NCBI GenBank assembly: GCA_947570515.1
Contig: CANOUM010000018.1
Coordinates: 1 to 16,211 of the forward strand
Length of the DNA stretch: 16,211 nt
DNA from: an uncultured Clostridia bacterium
GTDB lineage: Bacteria > Bacillota > Clostridia > Lachnospirales > Bianqueaceae
Direction: 5' to 3'
The position numbers were made by a program, and so were the translations under genes. How positions within the stretch are numbered: position 1 is the stretch's first letter; each line of letters opens with the position of its first letter. Below are positions 7,139-14,283 of this stretch, in pieces. Under the pieces are notes generated by a model that saw nothing but the letters and a program-made list of their open reading frames with translations, had not been told where the DNA came from and searched no databases.

Positions 7139-7942
7139 GTGAGTCAATTAAAAATTTTAGTGGTAGATGATAACCGAATATTTAGAGAAAGCGTGAAATC
7201 TGTGATTGAGCAGGAAAATGATATGCTGGTAGCGGGGGAAGCAGGCGATGGAACAGAGGCACTGGAGATGATTCAGTATCTGCAGCCGGATGTTGTACTG
7301 CTGGATTTGGTCATGCCGCAGCTCGATGGCATTGGAGTACTGGAGCAAATGCGAAATCAAAGCAGACCGTGGCCGGTATTTATTATTTTATCCTCTGTAG
7401 TCTGTGATCAGATGCTTGAACAGCTAATGGCGCTCGGCGCTACCTATTATATGGCTAAAACCTGTGATATGGAACTTTTGACAACGCGCATTCGGCAGAT
7501 GAAAGGGATGAGCCGGCAGGAGCTTCCGGCCATGCCGGAAAAAGGAAGAGGAGCCTTACCGGCGGCATCGTCCGTGAGGGCACGAAGCGTGGATGTGGAG
7601 ACGGAGGTAACCAATCTGATTCATGAAGTGGGAGTCCCGGCGCATATTAAAGGATATCAGTATCTCAGAGAATCGATTCTGATGGCGATTGAAGATATGG
7701 ATATTTTAAATGCGATTACCAAGCAGCTGTATCCGGCGATTGCGAAGAAATTTGATACAACGCCGAGCAGAGTGGAGCGGGCGATCCGGCATGCAATTGA
7801 GGTGGCCTGGAGCCGCGGCAAAATGGATACGATTGAAAAGCTGTTTTCATATAGTATCAGTATGGGCAAGGGAAAGCCGACAAACAGTGAGTTTATTGCG
7901 CTGATCGCAGATCGGATGCGGCTGGAGTTAAAGGCCGGATGA
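7139..7942 (+). CDS. spo0A: Sporulation transcription factor Spo0A
   Basis: Response regulator that, when phosphorylated, drives entry into sporulation. The 267-aa protein has an N-terminal receiver domain with acidic residues Asp10/Asp11, phospho-acceptor Asp56 in VVLLDLVMP, Ser85/Ser86 at the switch position and Lys107. A linker rich in Ala/Pro/Arg (about 118-150) leads to the C-terminal DNA-binding domain, nearly identical to B. subtilis Spo0A: IHEVGVPAHIKGYQYLRE, TPSRVERAIRHAIEVAWSRG and KPTNSEFIALIADRMRLE. Start is GTG 7139 with AAAGGAG at 7125-7131, 7 bases upstream. Odd point: the conserved Lys-Pro of receiver domains (ILKPFD in B. subtilis) is MAKTCD here, so the proline is replaced by threonine. 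Transcribed from its own promoter and possibly by read-through from spoIVB. Confidence 0.98.
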   Translation: MSQLKILVVDDNRIFRESVKSVIEQENDMLVAGEAGDGTEALEMIQYLQPDVVLLDLVMPQLDGIGVLEQMRNQSRPWPVFIILSSVVCDQMLEQLMALGATYYMAKTCDMELLTTRIRQMKGMSRQELPAMPEKGRGALPAASSVRARSVDVETEVTNLIHEVGVPAHIKGYQYLRESILMAIEDMDILNAITKQLYPAIAKKFDTTPSRVERAIRHAIEVAWSRGKMDTIEKLFSYSISMGKGKPTNSEFIALIADRMRLELKAG

Positions 7943-7988
7943 GGAAAAAAGCCGGATTTTAAGAAAGTTTTAAATGAGCGGCGTTCGG

Positions 7989-8017
7989 TTGACAAAGAAG
8001 GGCTCCCATTTTATAAT
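7989..8017 (+). promoter_or_regulatory. Perfect-consensus sigma-A promoter for the flavoprotein-ruvAB-zapA operon
   Basis: TTGACA at 7989-7994 and TATAAT at 8012-8017 are separated by exactly 17 bases, matching the housekeeping consensus at all 12 positions. It lies in the 108-base gap after spo0A. The predicted start is near 8024, giving a leader of about 27 bases before ATG 8051. Since the downstream genes are closely spaced or overlapping to the end of the window, this may be the main promoter for all of them. No clear rho-independent terminator was found between the spo0A stop and this promoter. Confidence 0.85.
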
Positions 8018-8050
8018 GATAAGAACGATTGAAATGGGGGCAGGGACGGT

Positions 8051-9346
8051 ATGGCAGAGATCGCAATCATTGGCGGCGGAGCCTCCGGAATGGTAGCAGC
8101 TATTATGGCTGCACGTCTTGGAGCCTCCGTCTGTATTTTTGAAAAAAAGGATCGCATTGGACGCAAGCTTTTATCAACAGGAAATGGTCGGTGCAATTTG
8201 TCGAATCGAGATATGCATTTTTCTCATTATCACGGCAGCGTAGCCGGCCTTTTGCCGCAGCTGTGGCCGCAAATGGAAGAGGAAAAGATACGGCAGTTTT
8301 GGTGGGAGCTTGGGATTGATTTTACTGAGGGAGATGCAGGCAAGCTTTTTCCGCGCAGCCTGCAGGCAGCATCTGTTTTGAATGTACTGCGCAGAGAGCT
8401 GGAGACGCTTTCTGTAGAGATTTATACGAAAACGCTGGTGACTCAGGTTCGGCATGGGCGCAGCCGGTATATGCTGGAGATTCAAAGCGAGGATCCTGCA
8501 TTTAGACAAAAAAATATAGAGGCTAAGGCAGTACTTTTATGTGCCGGCGGCAAGGCCTATCCTAAGCTGGGGGCCAGCGGCGAGGGAGCTGAGCTTGCGC
8601 GGAGACTGCAAATGCAGGTGAGACCGCTTCGGCCGGCGCTATGCCGCCTTAAGCTGCAGGTTCCTTATTTGAAACGTCTTGCGGGGCTTAAGCTGGACGT
8701 ACCGGTAGCGCTTTGGGAAGAGGGAATTTGCCGGCAAATGGAAGTGGGCGAGATTCTTTTCACAGATACGGGAGTTTCAGGGCCGGCTGTGCTGAATCTG
8801 AGCCGCAGAGCCGGAGAAGCGCTGCAAAGCGGAAGAACCCCTGTTTTGGTATTGGATTTGATTCCCGAAATGGAAAAAGGGGCTTTATTTATATATCTGC
8901 TGGAAAGAAAGGAGCGCCTTGGCGCATGCACAGCCGAACAAGGGCTGGAGGGATGGCTGCCTAAAACCTTGATCCCGGTCGTGCTTGCAGAGAGCGGGGT
9001 GAAGCCGAGAGAAAAATTTGGTTCTTTAGATAAAAAGCAGATCGGCGCATTAACGTATTGTCTCAAAAGATGGGAGATGCCGGTGCTGGCGTTAGGAGGC
9101 TGGGAAGAGGCACAGATTACCGTAGGGGGGATTGAGGCTAAGGAAATCACGGCTCAATTGGAAAGCCGGCGTCATAAAGGGTTTTTTATGGCAGGAGAAG
9201 TGCTTGATCTGGATGGCGACTGCGGCGGATATAATCTGCAGTGGGCAGTCGGTTCGGCGATGATTGCGGCAGAGGCGGCGACGGCATATGTGAAAAAGAT
9301 GGAAGAAGCAGAGCCGTACAAAGAGGAGCAGAGAAAAATACGATGA
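8051..9346 (+). CDS. HI0933-family NAD(P)/FAD-dependent oxidoreductase
   Basis: Flavoprotein of the HI0933/YhiN family (the group that includes BaiN of bile-acid 7-dehydroxylating clostridia and proteins named aminoacetone oxidase family). The 431-aa protein begins with the FAD-binding Rossmann motif IIGGGASGMVAA (6-16) and the family signature GRKLLSTGNGRCNLSN soon after; LLCAGGKAYPKLGASG, LFTDTGVSGPAVLNLSR and the C-terminal GGYNLQWAVGSAMIAA are also diagnostic. Length is close to the usual 400-420. The physiological substrate of most members is not known, and nothing nearby (no bai genes) argues for bile-acid metabolism. The gene lies behind a consensus promoter, with a G-rich stretch GGGGGCAGGG at 8036-8045 as its ribosome binding site. 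Its TGA overlaps the next ATG as ATGA, so it is coupled to the folate gene. Confidence 0.9.
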   Translation: MAEIAIIGGGASGMVAAIMAARLGASVCIFEKKDRIGRKLLSTGNGRCNLSNRDMHFSHYHGSVAGLLPQLWPQMEEEKIRQFWWELGIDFTEGDAGKLFPRSLQAASVLNVLRRELETLSVEIYTKTLVTQVRHGRSRYMLEIQSEDPAFRQKNIEAKAVLLCAGGKAYPKLGASGEGAELARRLQMQVRPLRPALCRLKLQVPYLKRLAGLKLDVPVALWEEGICRQMEVGEILFTDTGVSGPAVLNLSRRAGEALQSGRTPVLVLDLIPEMEKGALFIYLLERKERLGACTAEQGLEGWLPKTLIPVVLAESGVKPREKFGSLDKKQIGALTYCLKRWEMPVLALGGWEEAQITVGGIEAKEITAQLESRRHKGFFMAGEVLDLDGDCGGYNLQWAVGSAMIAAEAATAYVKKMEEAEPYKEEQRKIR

Positions 9347-9915
9347 CAAAACGAGAATTTCGGAAGAAAATGTATGAAAAACGAGATCAGTATGCGTATA
9401 CGCACAGGGATAGTATACGCATATGGGACCATTTGGAACAGAGTCCTATATATCAGCAGGCTCATACTATTTTTGCGTATTTTTCTTTTCGTTCAGAGGT
9501 AGAGACCTATCTGATTATGGAGCATGCGCTGCGTTATGCAAAAACGCTCTGTTTGCCTCGTATAGAAGAAGGACATAAAATGACGTTTTACCGCCAGCAG
9601 GACAGAACCAGTCTGCAGCGTAACCGCTTTGGAATTTATGAGCCTTTGCCATGGGCGCCAAAGCAGGAGCCGGATGCAGAAACTTTGATGCTGGTACCGG
9701 GTCTTGCGTTTGATTATCAGGGTGGAAGAATCGGATATGGCAGTGGGTTTTACGATCGGTATCTGAAACAGTACAGCTTTGTCAAAACGATGGGACTATG
9801 CTTCGGCTTTCAGCTGCAGGAGGAAGAGCTTGAACTGGAGGAGCAGGATATTTCCATGCAGTATATTGCAGCGCCTCGGGGGATTTATTGTGTAGAAAAA
9901 GGAGAATGGCTATGA
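9343..9915 (+). CDS. 5-formyltetrahydrofolate cyclo-ligase
   Basis: ATP-dependent enzyme (MTHFS/YgfA/YqgN family) that turns 5-formyl-THF into 5,10-methenyl-THF, returning stored folate to one-carbon metabolism. The 190-aa product has the N-terminal basic segment MTKREFRKKMYEKRD, a central YFSFRSEVET strand-loop, LVPGLAFDYQGGRIGYG and the hallmark GGRIGYGSGFYDRY (127-140) that forms the nucleotide and phosphate site. ATG 9343 is chosen because it gives the family N-terminus; the frame is open 102 bases further upstream, but that part lies inside the flavoprotein gene and is not conserved. AGGAG at 9324-9328 is rather far (14 bases), so initiation probably relies on coupling through the ATGA overlap at 9343-9346. 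It overlaps ruvA in the same way at 9912-9915. Confidence 0.95.
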   Translation: MTKREFRKKMYEKRDQYAYTHRDSIRIWDHLEQSPIYQQAHTIFAYFSFRSEVETYLIMEHALRYAKTLCLPRIEEGHKMTFYRQQDRTSLQRNRFGIYEPLPWAPKQEPDAETLMLVPGLAFDYQGGRIGYGSGFYDRYLKQYSFVKTMGLCFGFQLQEEELELEEQDISMQYIAAPRGIYCVEKGEWL

Positions 9916-10508
9916 TTGCATATGTAAAAGGAATATTAGCAGCCATTGAAGAAAGCAGCGTGGTGGTAGAGCAGCAGGGAATCGGGTTTCGTGTGTATAC
10001 GCCGATTCAGGAGGAGCTGCTGCGCATTGGCGTAGGACAAGAAGTGCAGCTGCATACATATATGAATGTGCGGGAAGATGCGATGATTTTATATGGGTTT
10101 TTACATACAGAATCGCTGCAGCTTTTTAAACAGCTGATCAATGTAAACGGAGTGGGCCCTAAATATGCGCTGGCCATTTTAACTGCGATGTCAGCGGATC
10201 AGGTGATCCTGGCCATTGCATCTGAAGATAAAAAAGCGCTTACAAAGGTGCCGGGGATCGGAGCCAAAACAGCCGGCCGTATTATTCTGGATCTGAAGGA
10301 TAAGATCAGCTTTTCAGGAAATGCACAGCCGGCCGGGGAAGATGGAGAAGGCGTGCCGGCCGCTGGTGAACCGGCACAGGAAGCGATTGCAGCGCTGATA
10401 GCGCTTGGATATGCTCAGGCAGAAGCAGCATCAGCCGTGAGTAAGGTGTACCAACCGGACCTGACATTAGAAGAAATCATCAAACGAAGCTTAAAACAGC
10501 TCATATAA
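9912..10508 (+). CDS. ruvA: Holliday junction branch migration protein RuvA
   Basis: RuvA binds four-way junctions as a tetramer and loads RuvB motors for branch migration in recombinational repair. The 198-aa protein has the N-terminal OB-fold (1-65, MIAYVKGILAAIEE), two helix-hairpin-helix motifs (NVNGVGPKYALAIL from 77 and VPGIGAKTAGRIILDLKDK from 113), an acidic/Pro-Ala-Gly-rich linker (about 138-155) and the small C-terminal RuvB-contacting domain (about 156-198, AIAALIALGYAQAEA). Start ATG 9912 is supported by GGAG at 9901-9904, 7 bases upstream; an in-frame ATG at 9906 would sit too close to that site. It shares ATGA with the folate gene upstream and is followed by ruvB after 36 bases. 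No LexA box was noticed. Confidence 0.97.
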   Translation: MIAYVKGILAAIEESSVVVEQQGIGFRVYTPIQEELLRIGVGQEVQLHTYMNVREDAMILYGFLHTESLQLFKQLINVNGVGPKYALAILTAMSADQVILAIASEDKKALTKVPGIGAKTAGRIILDLKDKISFSGNAQPAGEDGEGVPAAGEPAQEAIAALIALGYAQAEAASAVSKVYQPDLTLEEIIKRSLKQLI

Positions 10509-10513
10509 AATAC

Positions 10514-10527
10514 GGCGCAAAGGCGCC
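10514..10527 (+). other. Small GC-rich hairpin between ruvA and ruvB
   Basis: GGCGC at 10514-10518 and GCGCC at 10523-10527 can form a 5-bp stem with an AAAG loop in the short ruvA-ruvB spacer. There is no T-run after it, so it is not an intrinsic terminator. It could modestly affect message stability or ruvB initiation (the ruvB Shine-Dalgarno begins 8 bases later), or be chance. Confidence 0.35.
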
Positions 10528-10534
10528 CTGAAAT

Positions 10535-10538
10535 GGAG
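10535..10538 (+). promoter_or_regulatory. Ribosome binding site that decides the ruvB start
   Basis: GGAG at 10535-10538 is 6 bases before ATG 10545. The in-frame ATG at 10533 overlaps this site and has no purine-rich sequence upstream, so 10545 is the likely start. Confidence 0.65.
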
Positions 10539-10544
10539 TGGCAG

Positions 10545-11597
10545 ATGACAGAACTGGAAGAACGGCTGGAAAAGTTTGGGCGTCTTGTCGACACGCAAGC
10601 GCAGCAGGAGGAGAAAGAAGCGGAGCGAAGTCTTAGACCGCGTTCTTTCGAAGAATATATTGGGCAGACCGAAGTAAAAGAAAATTTAAAGGTTTTTATT
10701 TCCGCTGCCAAGCAGCGAAAAGAGGCGCTGGATCATGTATTGTTCTACGGACCGCCCGGGCTTGGCAAAACTTCTTTAGCGGGGTTAATCGCGCAGGAAA
10801 TGGGCGTGCATATTAAAATTACGACAGGACCGGCAATTGAACGGCCCGGAGATATGGCAGCCATACTGAACAATCTTTCAGAAGGCGATGTGCTGTTTAT
10901 TGATGAGATTCACCGGCTGAACCGGCAGGTAGAGGAAATTTTATATCCGGCCATGGAGGATTTTGCCGTGGATATCATGATCGGAAAAGGGCCGGCGGCC
11001 AAGTCTATTCGTCTGGATATTCCTCATTTTACGCTGATTGGCGCGACAACAAGAGCAGGACTTTTATCCGCACCGCTGCGAGATCGTTTTGGTATGCTCA
11101 ATCATATGGAGTTTTATAAAGTAGAGGAGCTGGCTCAGATCGTACAAAATTCGGCCCGGATTTTAGAGGTAGAGATCGATCAAGAAGGAGCCAGGGAGAT
11201 TGCCAGACGTTCAAGGGGGACGCCGCGTTTAGCCAATCGTTTGCTGCGCCGCGTACGGGATTTTGCTCAGGTGAAGTTTGAAGGAAAAATTGATCTGGCG
11301 ATTGCGCAGCACGCGCTGAATGCGCTTAAAGTGGATCCTAACGGATTAGATGCCGTTGACCGTAAGGTACTACTCACGATGATGGAGCTTTATGGGGGCG
11401 GACCGGTAGGAATCGATACGTTAGCCGCTTCCATCGGGGAGGATGCGGGCATGATTGAGGATGTATGCGAGCCTTATCTCATGCAGCAGGGATTTTTACA
11501 GAGAACGCCGCGCGGGCGCGTGGTGACTTCCTTTTGTTTAGAATATTTTCATCGTTCAGAAGGGGCAGGCGGTACTTCCGGACAGATGAGGCTATAA
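10545..11597 (+). CDS. ruvB: Holliday junction branch migration ATPase RuvB
   Basis: AAA+ hexameric motor that drives branch migration with RuvA. The 350-aa length is slightly above the usual 330-345 because of a short N-terminal acidic/Gln-rich lead (1-28) before the conserved RPRSFEEYIGQ. Walker A GPPGLGKT ends at Lys75/Thr76, Walker B is VLFIDEIHR (Asp120, Glu121), sensor 1 is IGATTRAGLLS, and the arginine-finger region LRDRFGM is present. The C-terminal winged helix (about 265-335) includes YGGGPVGIDTLAASIGED and EPYLMQQGFLQRTPRGR. The start is set by GGAG at 10535-10538. zapA follows after 20 bases, so these genes are probably on one message. Confidence 0.98.
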   Translation: MTELEERLEKFGRLVDTQAQQEEKEAERSLRPRSFEEYIGQTEVKENLKVFISAAKQRKEALDHVLFYGPPGLGKTSLAGLIAQEMGVHIKITTGPAIERPGDMAAILNNLSEGDVLFIDEIHRLNRQVEEILYPAMEDFAVDIMIGKGPAAKSIRLDIPHFTLIGATTRAGLLSAPLRDRFGMLNHMEFYKVEELAQIVQNSARILEVEIDQEGAREIARRSRGTPRLANRLLRRVRDFAQVKFEGKIDLAIAQHALNALKVDPNGLDAVDRKVLLTMMELYGGGPVGIDTLAASIGEDAGMIEDVCEPYLMQQGFLQRTPRGRVVTSFCLEYFHRSEGAGGTSGQMRL

Positions 11598-11617
11598 AGA
11601 AGAAAGGAGAGGAGAAC

Positions 11618-11998
11618 ATGGCAGAAAAGAAACAGATTATCATGCATATTGCCGGAAAGGATTATAAAGTAAGCGGAGCAGATTCAGAGGAACAGCTGCG
11701 CCGTATCGAGGCATGTGTCAATGAAAAGCTGAGCGCCTTACATAAACTCTTTTCCGTACAAGGGTTGGAAGAGGAGCATATTGTTATGCTTGCCGCTATC
11801 AATTTAGCAGATGATTATATTAAGATGCAGAAGCAGGTTCAGCTTTTGAAAGAAAAAACGGATAAATTGATGAAGAAAGAAAAGCAGCTTCAGGAGATGG
11901 CTGCGCAGTATGAAGAGGCTCTGCTGAATCTGGAGACAGAAAACCAGGAGTATGCGCAGCAGCTAAAGCAGTTACAAAAGGAAGAGAGGGAAAAGTGA
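11618..11998 (+). CDS. zapA: Cell division protein ZapA
   Basis: ZapA bundles FtsZ filaments and stabilises the division ring. The 126-aa product has the N-terminal ZapA head (IIMHIAGKDYKVSGADSEEQ, residues about 7-26), the conserved helix EEHIVMLAAINLADDYIKM (about 52-70) and a C-terminal coiled coil rich in Lys, Gln and Glu (about 70-126) that mediates dimer and tetramer contacts. Start ATG 11618 has a strong AGGAGAGGAG site at 11605-11614. The frame is open further upstream inside ruvB, but that part is not conserved. The stop overlaps the next start as GTGA (11995-11998). Being next to a SEDS polymerase and a PBP gene fits a cell-division role. Confidence 0.93.
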   Translation: MAEKKQIIMHIAGKDYKVSGADSEEQLRRIEACVNEKLSALHKLFSVQGLEEEHIVMLAAINLADDYIKMQKQVQLLKEKTDKLMKKEKQLQEMAAQYEEALLNLETENQEYAQQLKQLQKEEREK

Positions 11999-14283
11999 AA
12001 TCATTTCAGCCGGAGATTTTAGCGCCGGCCGGGAATTTGTCGTGTTTGAAAGCGGCCATTGCTGCCGGCGCCGATGCGGTGTATTTTGGAGGGCAGGCCT
12101 TTAATGCACGCAGAGGAGCCGGCAATTTTAGTATAGAGGATATGAAAGAAGCGCTGCGTCTTTGTCGTATGCGAGGTGTGCAGACCAATCTGACGCTTAA
12201 TACTCTGATTAAGGAAACCGAATGGACAGACTTTTTGCGTTATATGGACGAGGTGCTGCCGCTTGGTGTGGATGCTGTGATCGTACAGGATCTTGGAGTT
12301 GCGGAGGAGATTAGAAGAAGCTATCCGCAGATTGCACTGCATGCCAGCACGCAGATGGCAGTTCAGGATCTGTATGGCGCGCAGTATCTGCAGGAGCTGG
12401 GATTTCAAAGGGTAGTGCTGGCAAGGGAAGTAACGCTGGAGGAGATTCGCGAAATTCGCAGAAAAACAAGCATACAGCTAGAAGTTTTTGTGCATGGGGC
12501 TCTGTGCTACAGTTATTCAGGACGGTGCCTCATGAGTTCATTTCATGGCGGGCGAAGCGGAAATCGGGGCGCTTGTGCGCAGCCTTGCCGGCTGCCGTAT
12601 CAGGCAGAAGGCCGGGAAGGATATTGGATGAATCTGAAAGATCTGTGTGCCGCCGGTCAGCTTGAAGCGCTGATGCAGGCAGGGGTGGATTCGTTTAAGA
12701 TTGAAGGACGCCTAAAAGGAGAAGCCTACGTAGCAGCGGTTACGCGATATTATGCGGCGCTTCGAGATGAGTACCTTGAAACAGGCAGCGTACATCGATT
12801 GCGTGAAGAAGAGCAGAAGGAGCTGAGACAGCTTTTTAATCGAGGCGGCTTTACGCAAGGATATTATCAAGATAAAAAGCATATGATTGAGCCGCACACA
12901 CCAAAGCATCAAGGGATTCCGATCGGTAAAGTTTCAGTGATCAGCAAAGGGAAGATTCAAATAGCCAGCAAGGAGCCGCTGCACAGCGGCGATGAGCTTG
13001 AAATCCGTGCCGGCAGCGCACCGTATCCCTCCGTTCGTTTGGCAGCATCTATGCTGCAGGGAGAGTATAAGGCCGCATTCTATCTGCGAGGACAGATCCA
13101 GAAAGGACAGGAGGTATGGCGTATTGTTGATCCTGCACTGCAGAGGAGAATTCTGGAAGGAGTACAGGAGCTGCCTAAGGTGCCCGTTATGATGCGTTTT
13201 TGTGCGCACATTGGAGAGGCAGTAAAACTCAGTGCAGCAGGCCATACGGTTTGGGGACAAACTGTGGTCAAGGCGCAGACAAAGGAGCTGACGGTAGAAG
13301 CAGTACGAAAACAGCTTGAAAAGACAGGAGATAGCGGTTATCAGGTTGTGGATATAACAATTGAGCTTGACAAAGGGAGTTTTGTGCCGGTATCGGCTCT
13401 CAATGAGCTTAGACGGAGTCTTCTGCAGGAGCTTATGCAGATTAAGCCATGGCAAAAGCAGTGCAGAGACAGAGAAGCGTTACTTCTCCGGGACAATCCG
13501 GTACAGGAGCGGCAAACCTATTGGGTAGGACTTGACAGACCTGAGCAATGGAACGCGCTGTGCGAAACGGATCATAGCTGTATTACGACGTTGATACCGA
13601 GGATGGAAGGCTTTGAAAAGGCTGATAAAGCGGCTTTTTTGCGGCTGGCCGCAGGAAAACGAATCGTACCGGCTCTGCCTCCTGTGGGAAGAAATGCTCA
13701 TACTGCCTGGATGAAGAAAGAAATACAGGAATGGCAGAGTTTGGGCATACAGGAGTTTGAGGTCAATTTGCTTGGGCAGGCGAAGCTGGTGGAAGAGATG
13801 GGAGCGAAGGTGCAGCCGGGTCCGCAGCTGGCTGTGATGAACCGGGAGGCTGTTGGCTTTTGGCAGCGCTATGGCAGTGTGATGATCAGTCAGGAGCTGA
13901 CCCGCAGAGAGGCGGGGCAGCTGGCGCAGTTGAAGGGAAGCTATTACATGGTTTATGGACGTCCTGTTTATATGATCACGGAGCAGTGCGTGTTTCGTGA
14001 GGTAAATGGATGTAATAAGCGGCCGCAGGGACATGAGACCATGCTGCAGGATCGAAAAGGAGAGCGAATGAGCGTAAGAAGTCACTGCCCGCTGTGCTAT
14101 AGCGAGGTGCTGGCTCAGCGTCCTGTTTATATCGCTTATGAAAAAAGAATAGATGCGCAGCCCAGGGTGGAACTGACGCTGGAGACGGCATCGGAGATTA
14201 AAGAGCTTTGGCAGGCTATTTTGGAAAAGCGAATGCCGGCGTTTGCGGTGCAAACCGGTCATTGGGAAAAGGGGGTGGAATAA
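11995..14283 (+). CDS. U32 family peptidase-like protein with DUF3656 domain
   Basis: Member of the U32 family whose characterised relatives (RlhA, TrhP/YrrN-YrrO, UbiU/UbiV) are involved in hydroxylation of rRNA, tRNA wobble uridine or quinone precursors and not clearly in proteolysis; the long form with a DUF3656 middle region resembles E. coli RlhA. The 762-aa protein starts with a TIM-barrel type U32 domain: EILAPAGNLSCLKAAIAAGA, DAVYFGGQAFNAR, ALHASTQMAVQD and FVHGALCYSYSGRCLMSS. Cys171, Cys178, Cys194 and Cys198 match the four-cysteine iron-sulfur pattern of the family, and FKIEGRLKGEAYVAAV follows. Residues about 320-480 are the DUF3656-like middle. The C-terminal part carries a second Cys set (665, 673, 698, 701; DRKGERMSV between). 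Start is GTG 11995 after GAGAGGG, sharing GTGA with zapA. It ends one base into the next gene (TAATG). Exact substrate unknown. Confidence 0.88.
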   Translation: MKSFQPEILAPAGNLSCLKAAIAAGADAVYFGGQAFNARRGAGNFSIEDMKEALRLCRMRGVQTNLTLNTLIKETEWTDFLRYMDEVLPLGVDAVIVQDLGVAEEIRRSYPQIALHASTQMAVQDLYGAQYLQELGFQRVVLAREVTLEEIREIRRKTSIQLEVFVHGALCYSYSGRCLMSSFHGGRSGNRGACAQPCRLPYQAEGREGYWMNLKDLCAAGQLEALMQAGVDSFKIEGRLKGEAYVAAVTRYYAALRDEYLETGSVHRLREEEQKELRQLFNRGGFTQGYYQDKKHMIEPHTPKHQGIPIGKVSVISKGKIQIASKEPLHSGDELEIRAGSAPYPSVRLAASMLQGEYKAAFYLRGQIQKGQEVWRIVDPALQRRILEGVQELPKVPVMMRFCAHIGEAVKLSAAGHTVWGQTVVKAQTKELTVEAVRKQLEKTGDSGYQVVDITIELDKGSFVPVSALNELRRSLLQELMQIKPWQKQCRDREALLLRDNPVQERQTYWVGLDRPEQWNALCETDHSCITTLIPRMEGFEKADKAAFLRLAAGKRIVPALPPVGRNAHTAWMKKEIQEWQSLGIQEFEVNLLGQAKLVEEMGAKVQPGPQLAVMNREAVGFWQRYGSVMISQELTRREAGQLAQLKGSYYMVYGRPVYMITEQCVFREVNGCNKRPQGHETMLQDRKGERMSVRSHCPLCYSEVLAQRPVYIAYEKRIDAQPRVELTLETASEIKELWQAILEKRMPAFAVQTGHWEKGVE

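Noticed and set aside
7943..7988. Possible terminator after spo0A (AAAAAAGCCGGATTTTAAG)
   Set aside because: Only a weak A/T stem around a GCCGG loop can be drawn and there is no GC-rich stem followed by a T-run.
8197..8205. Perfect Spo0A-box-like sequence TTTGTCGAA inside the flavoprotein gene
   Set aside because: It lies about 150 bases inside the coding region and encodes the conserved NLSN part of the family signature, so it is best explained by codon choice. It could be bound, but nothing else supports a role.
8051..9346. Bile-acid 7-dehydroxylation gene baiN
   Set aside because: The protein belongs to the same broad family, but it is a widespread conserved single gene in Clostridia and no other bai genes are nearby.
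10514..10527. Intrinsic terminator between ruvA and ruvB
   Set aside because: The 5-bp hairpin has no following T-run and ruvB starts 18 bases later; ruvA and ruvB are normally co-transcribed.
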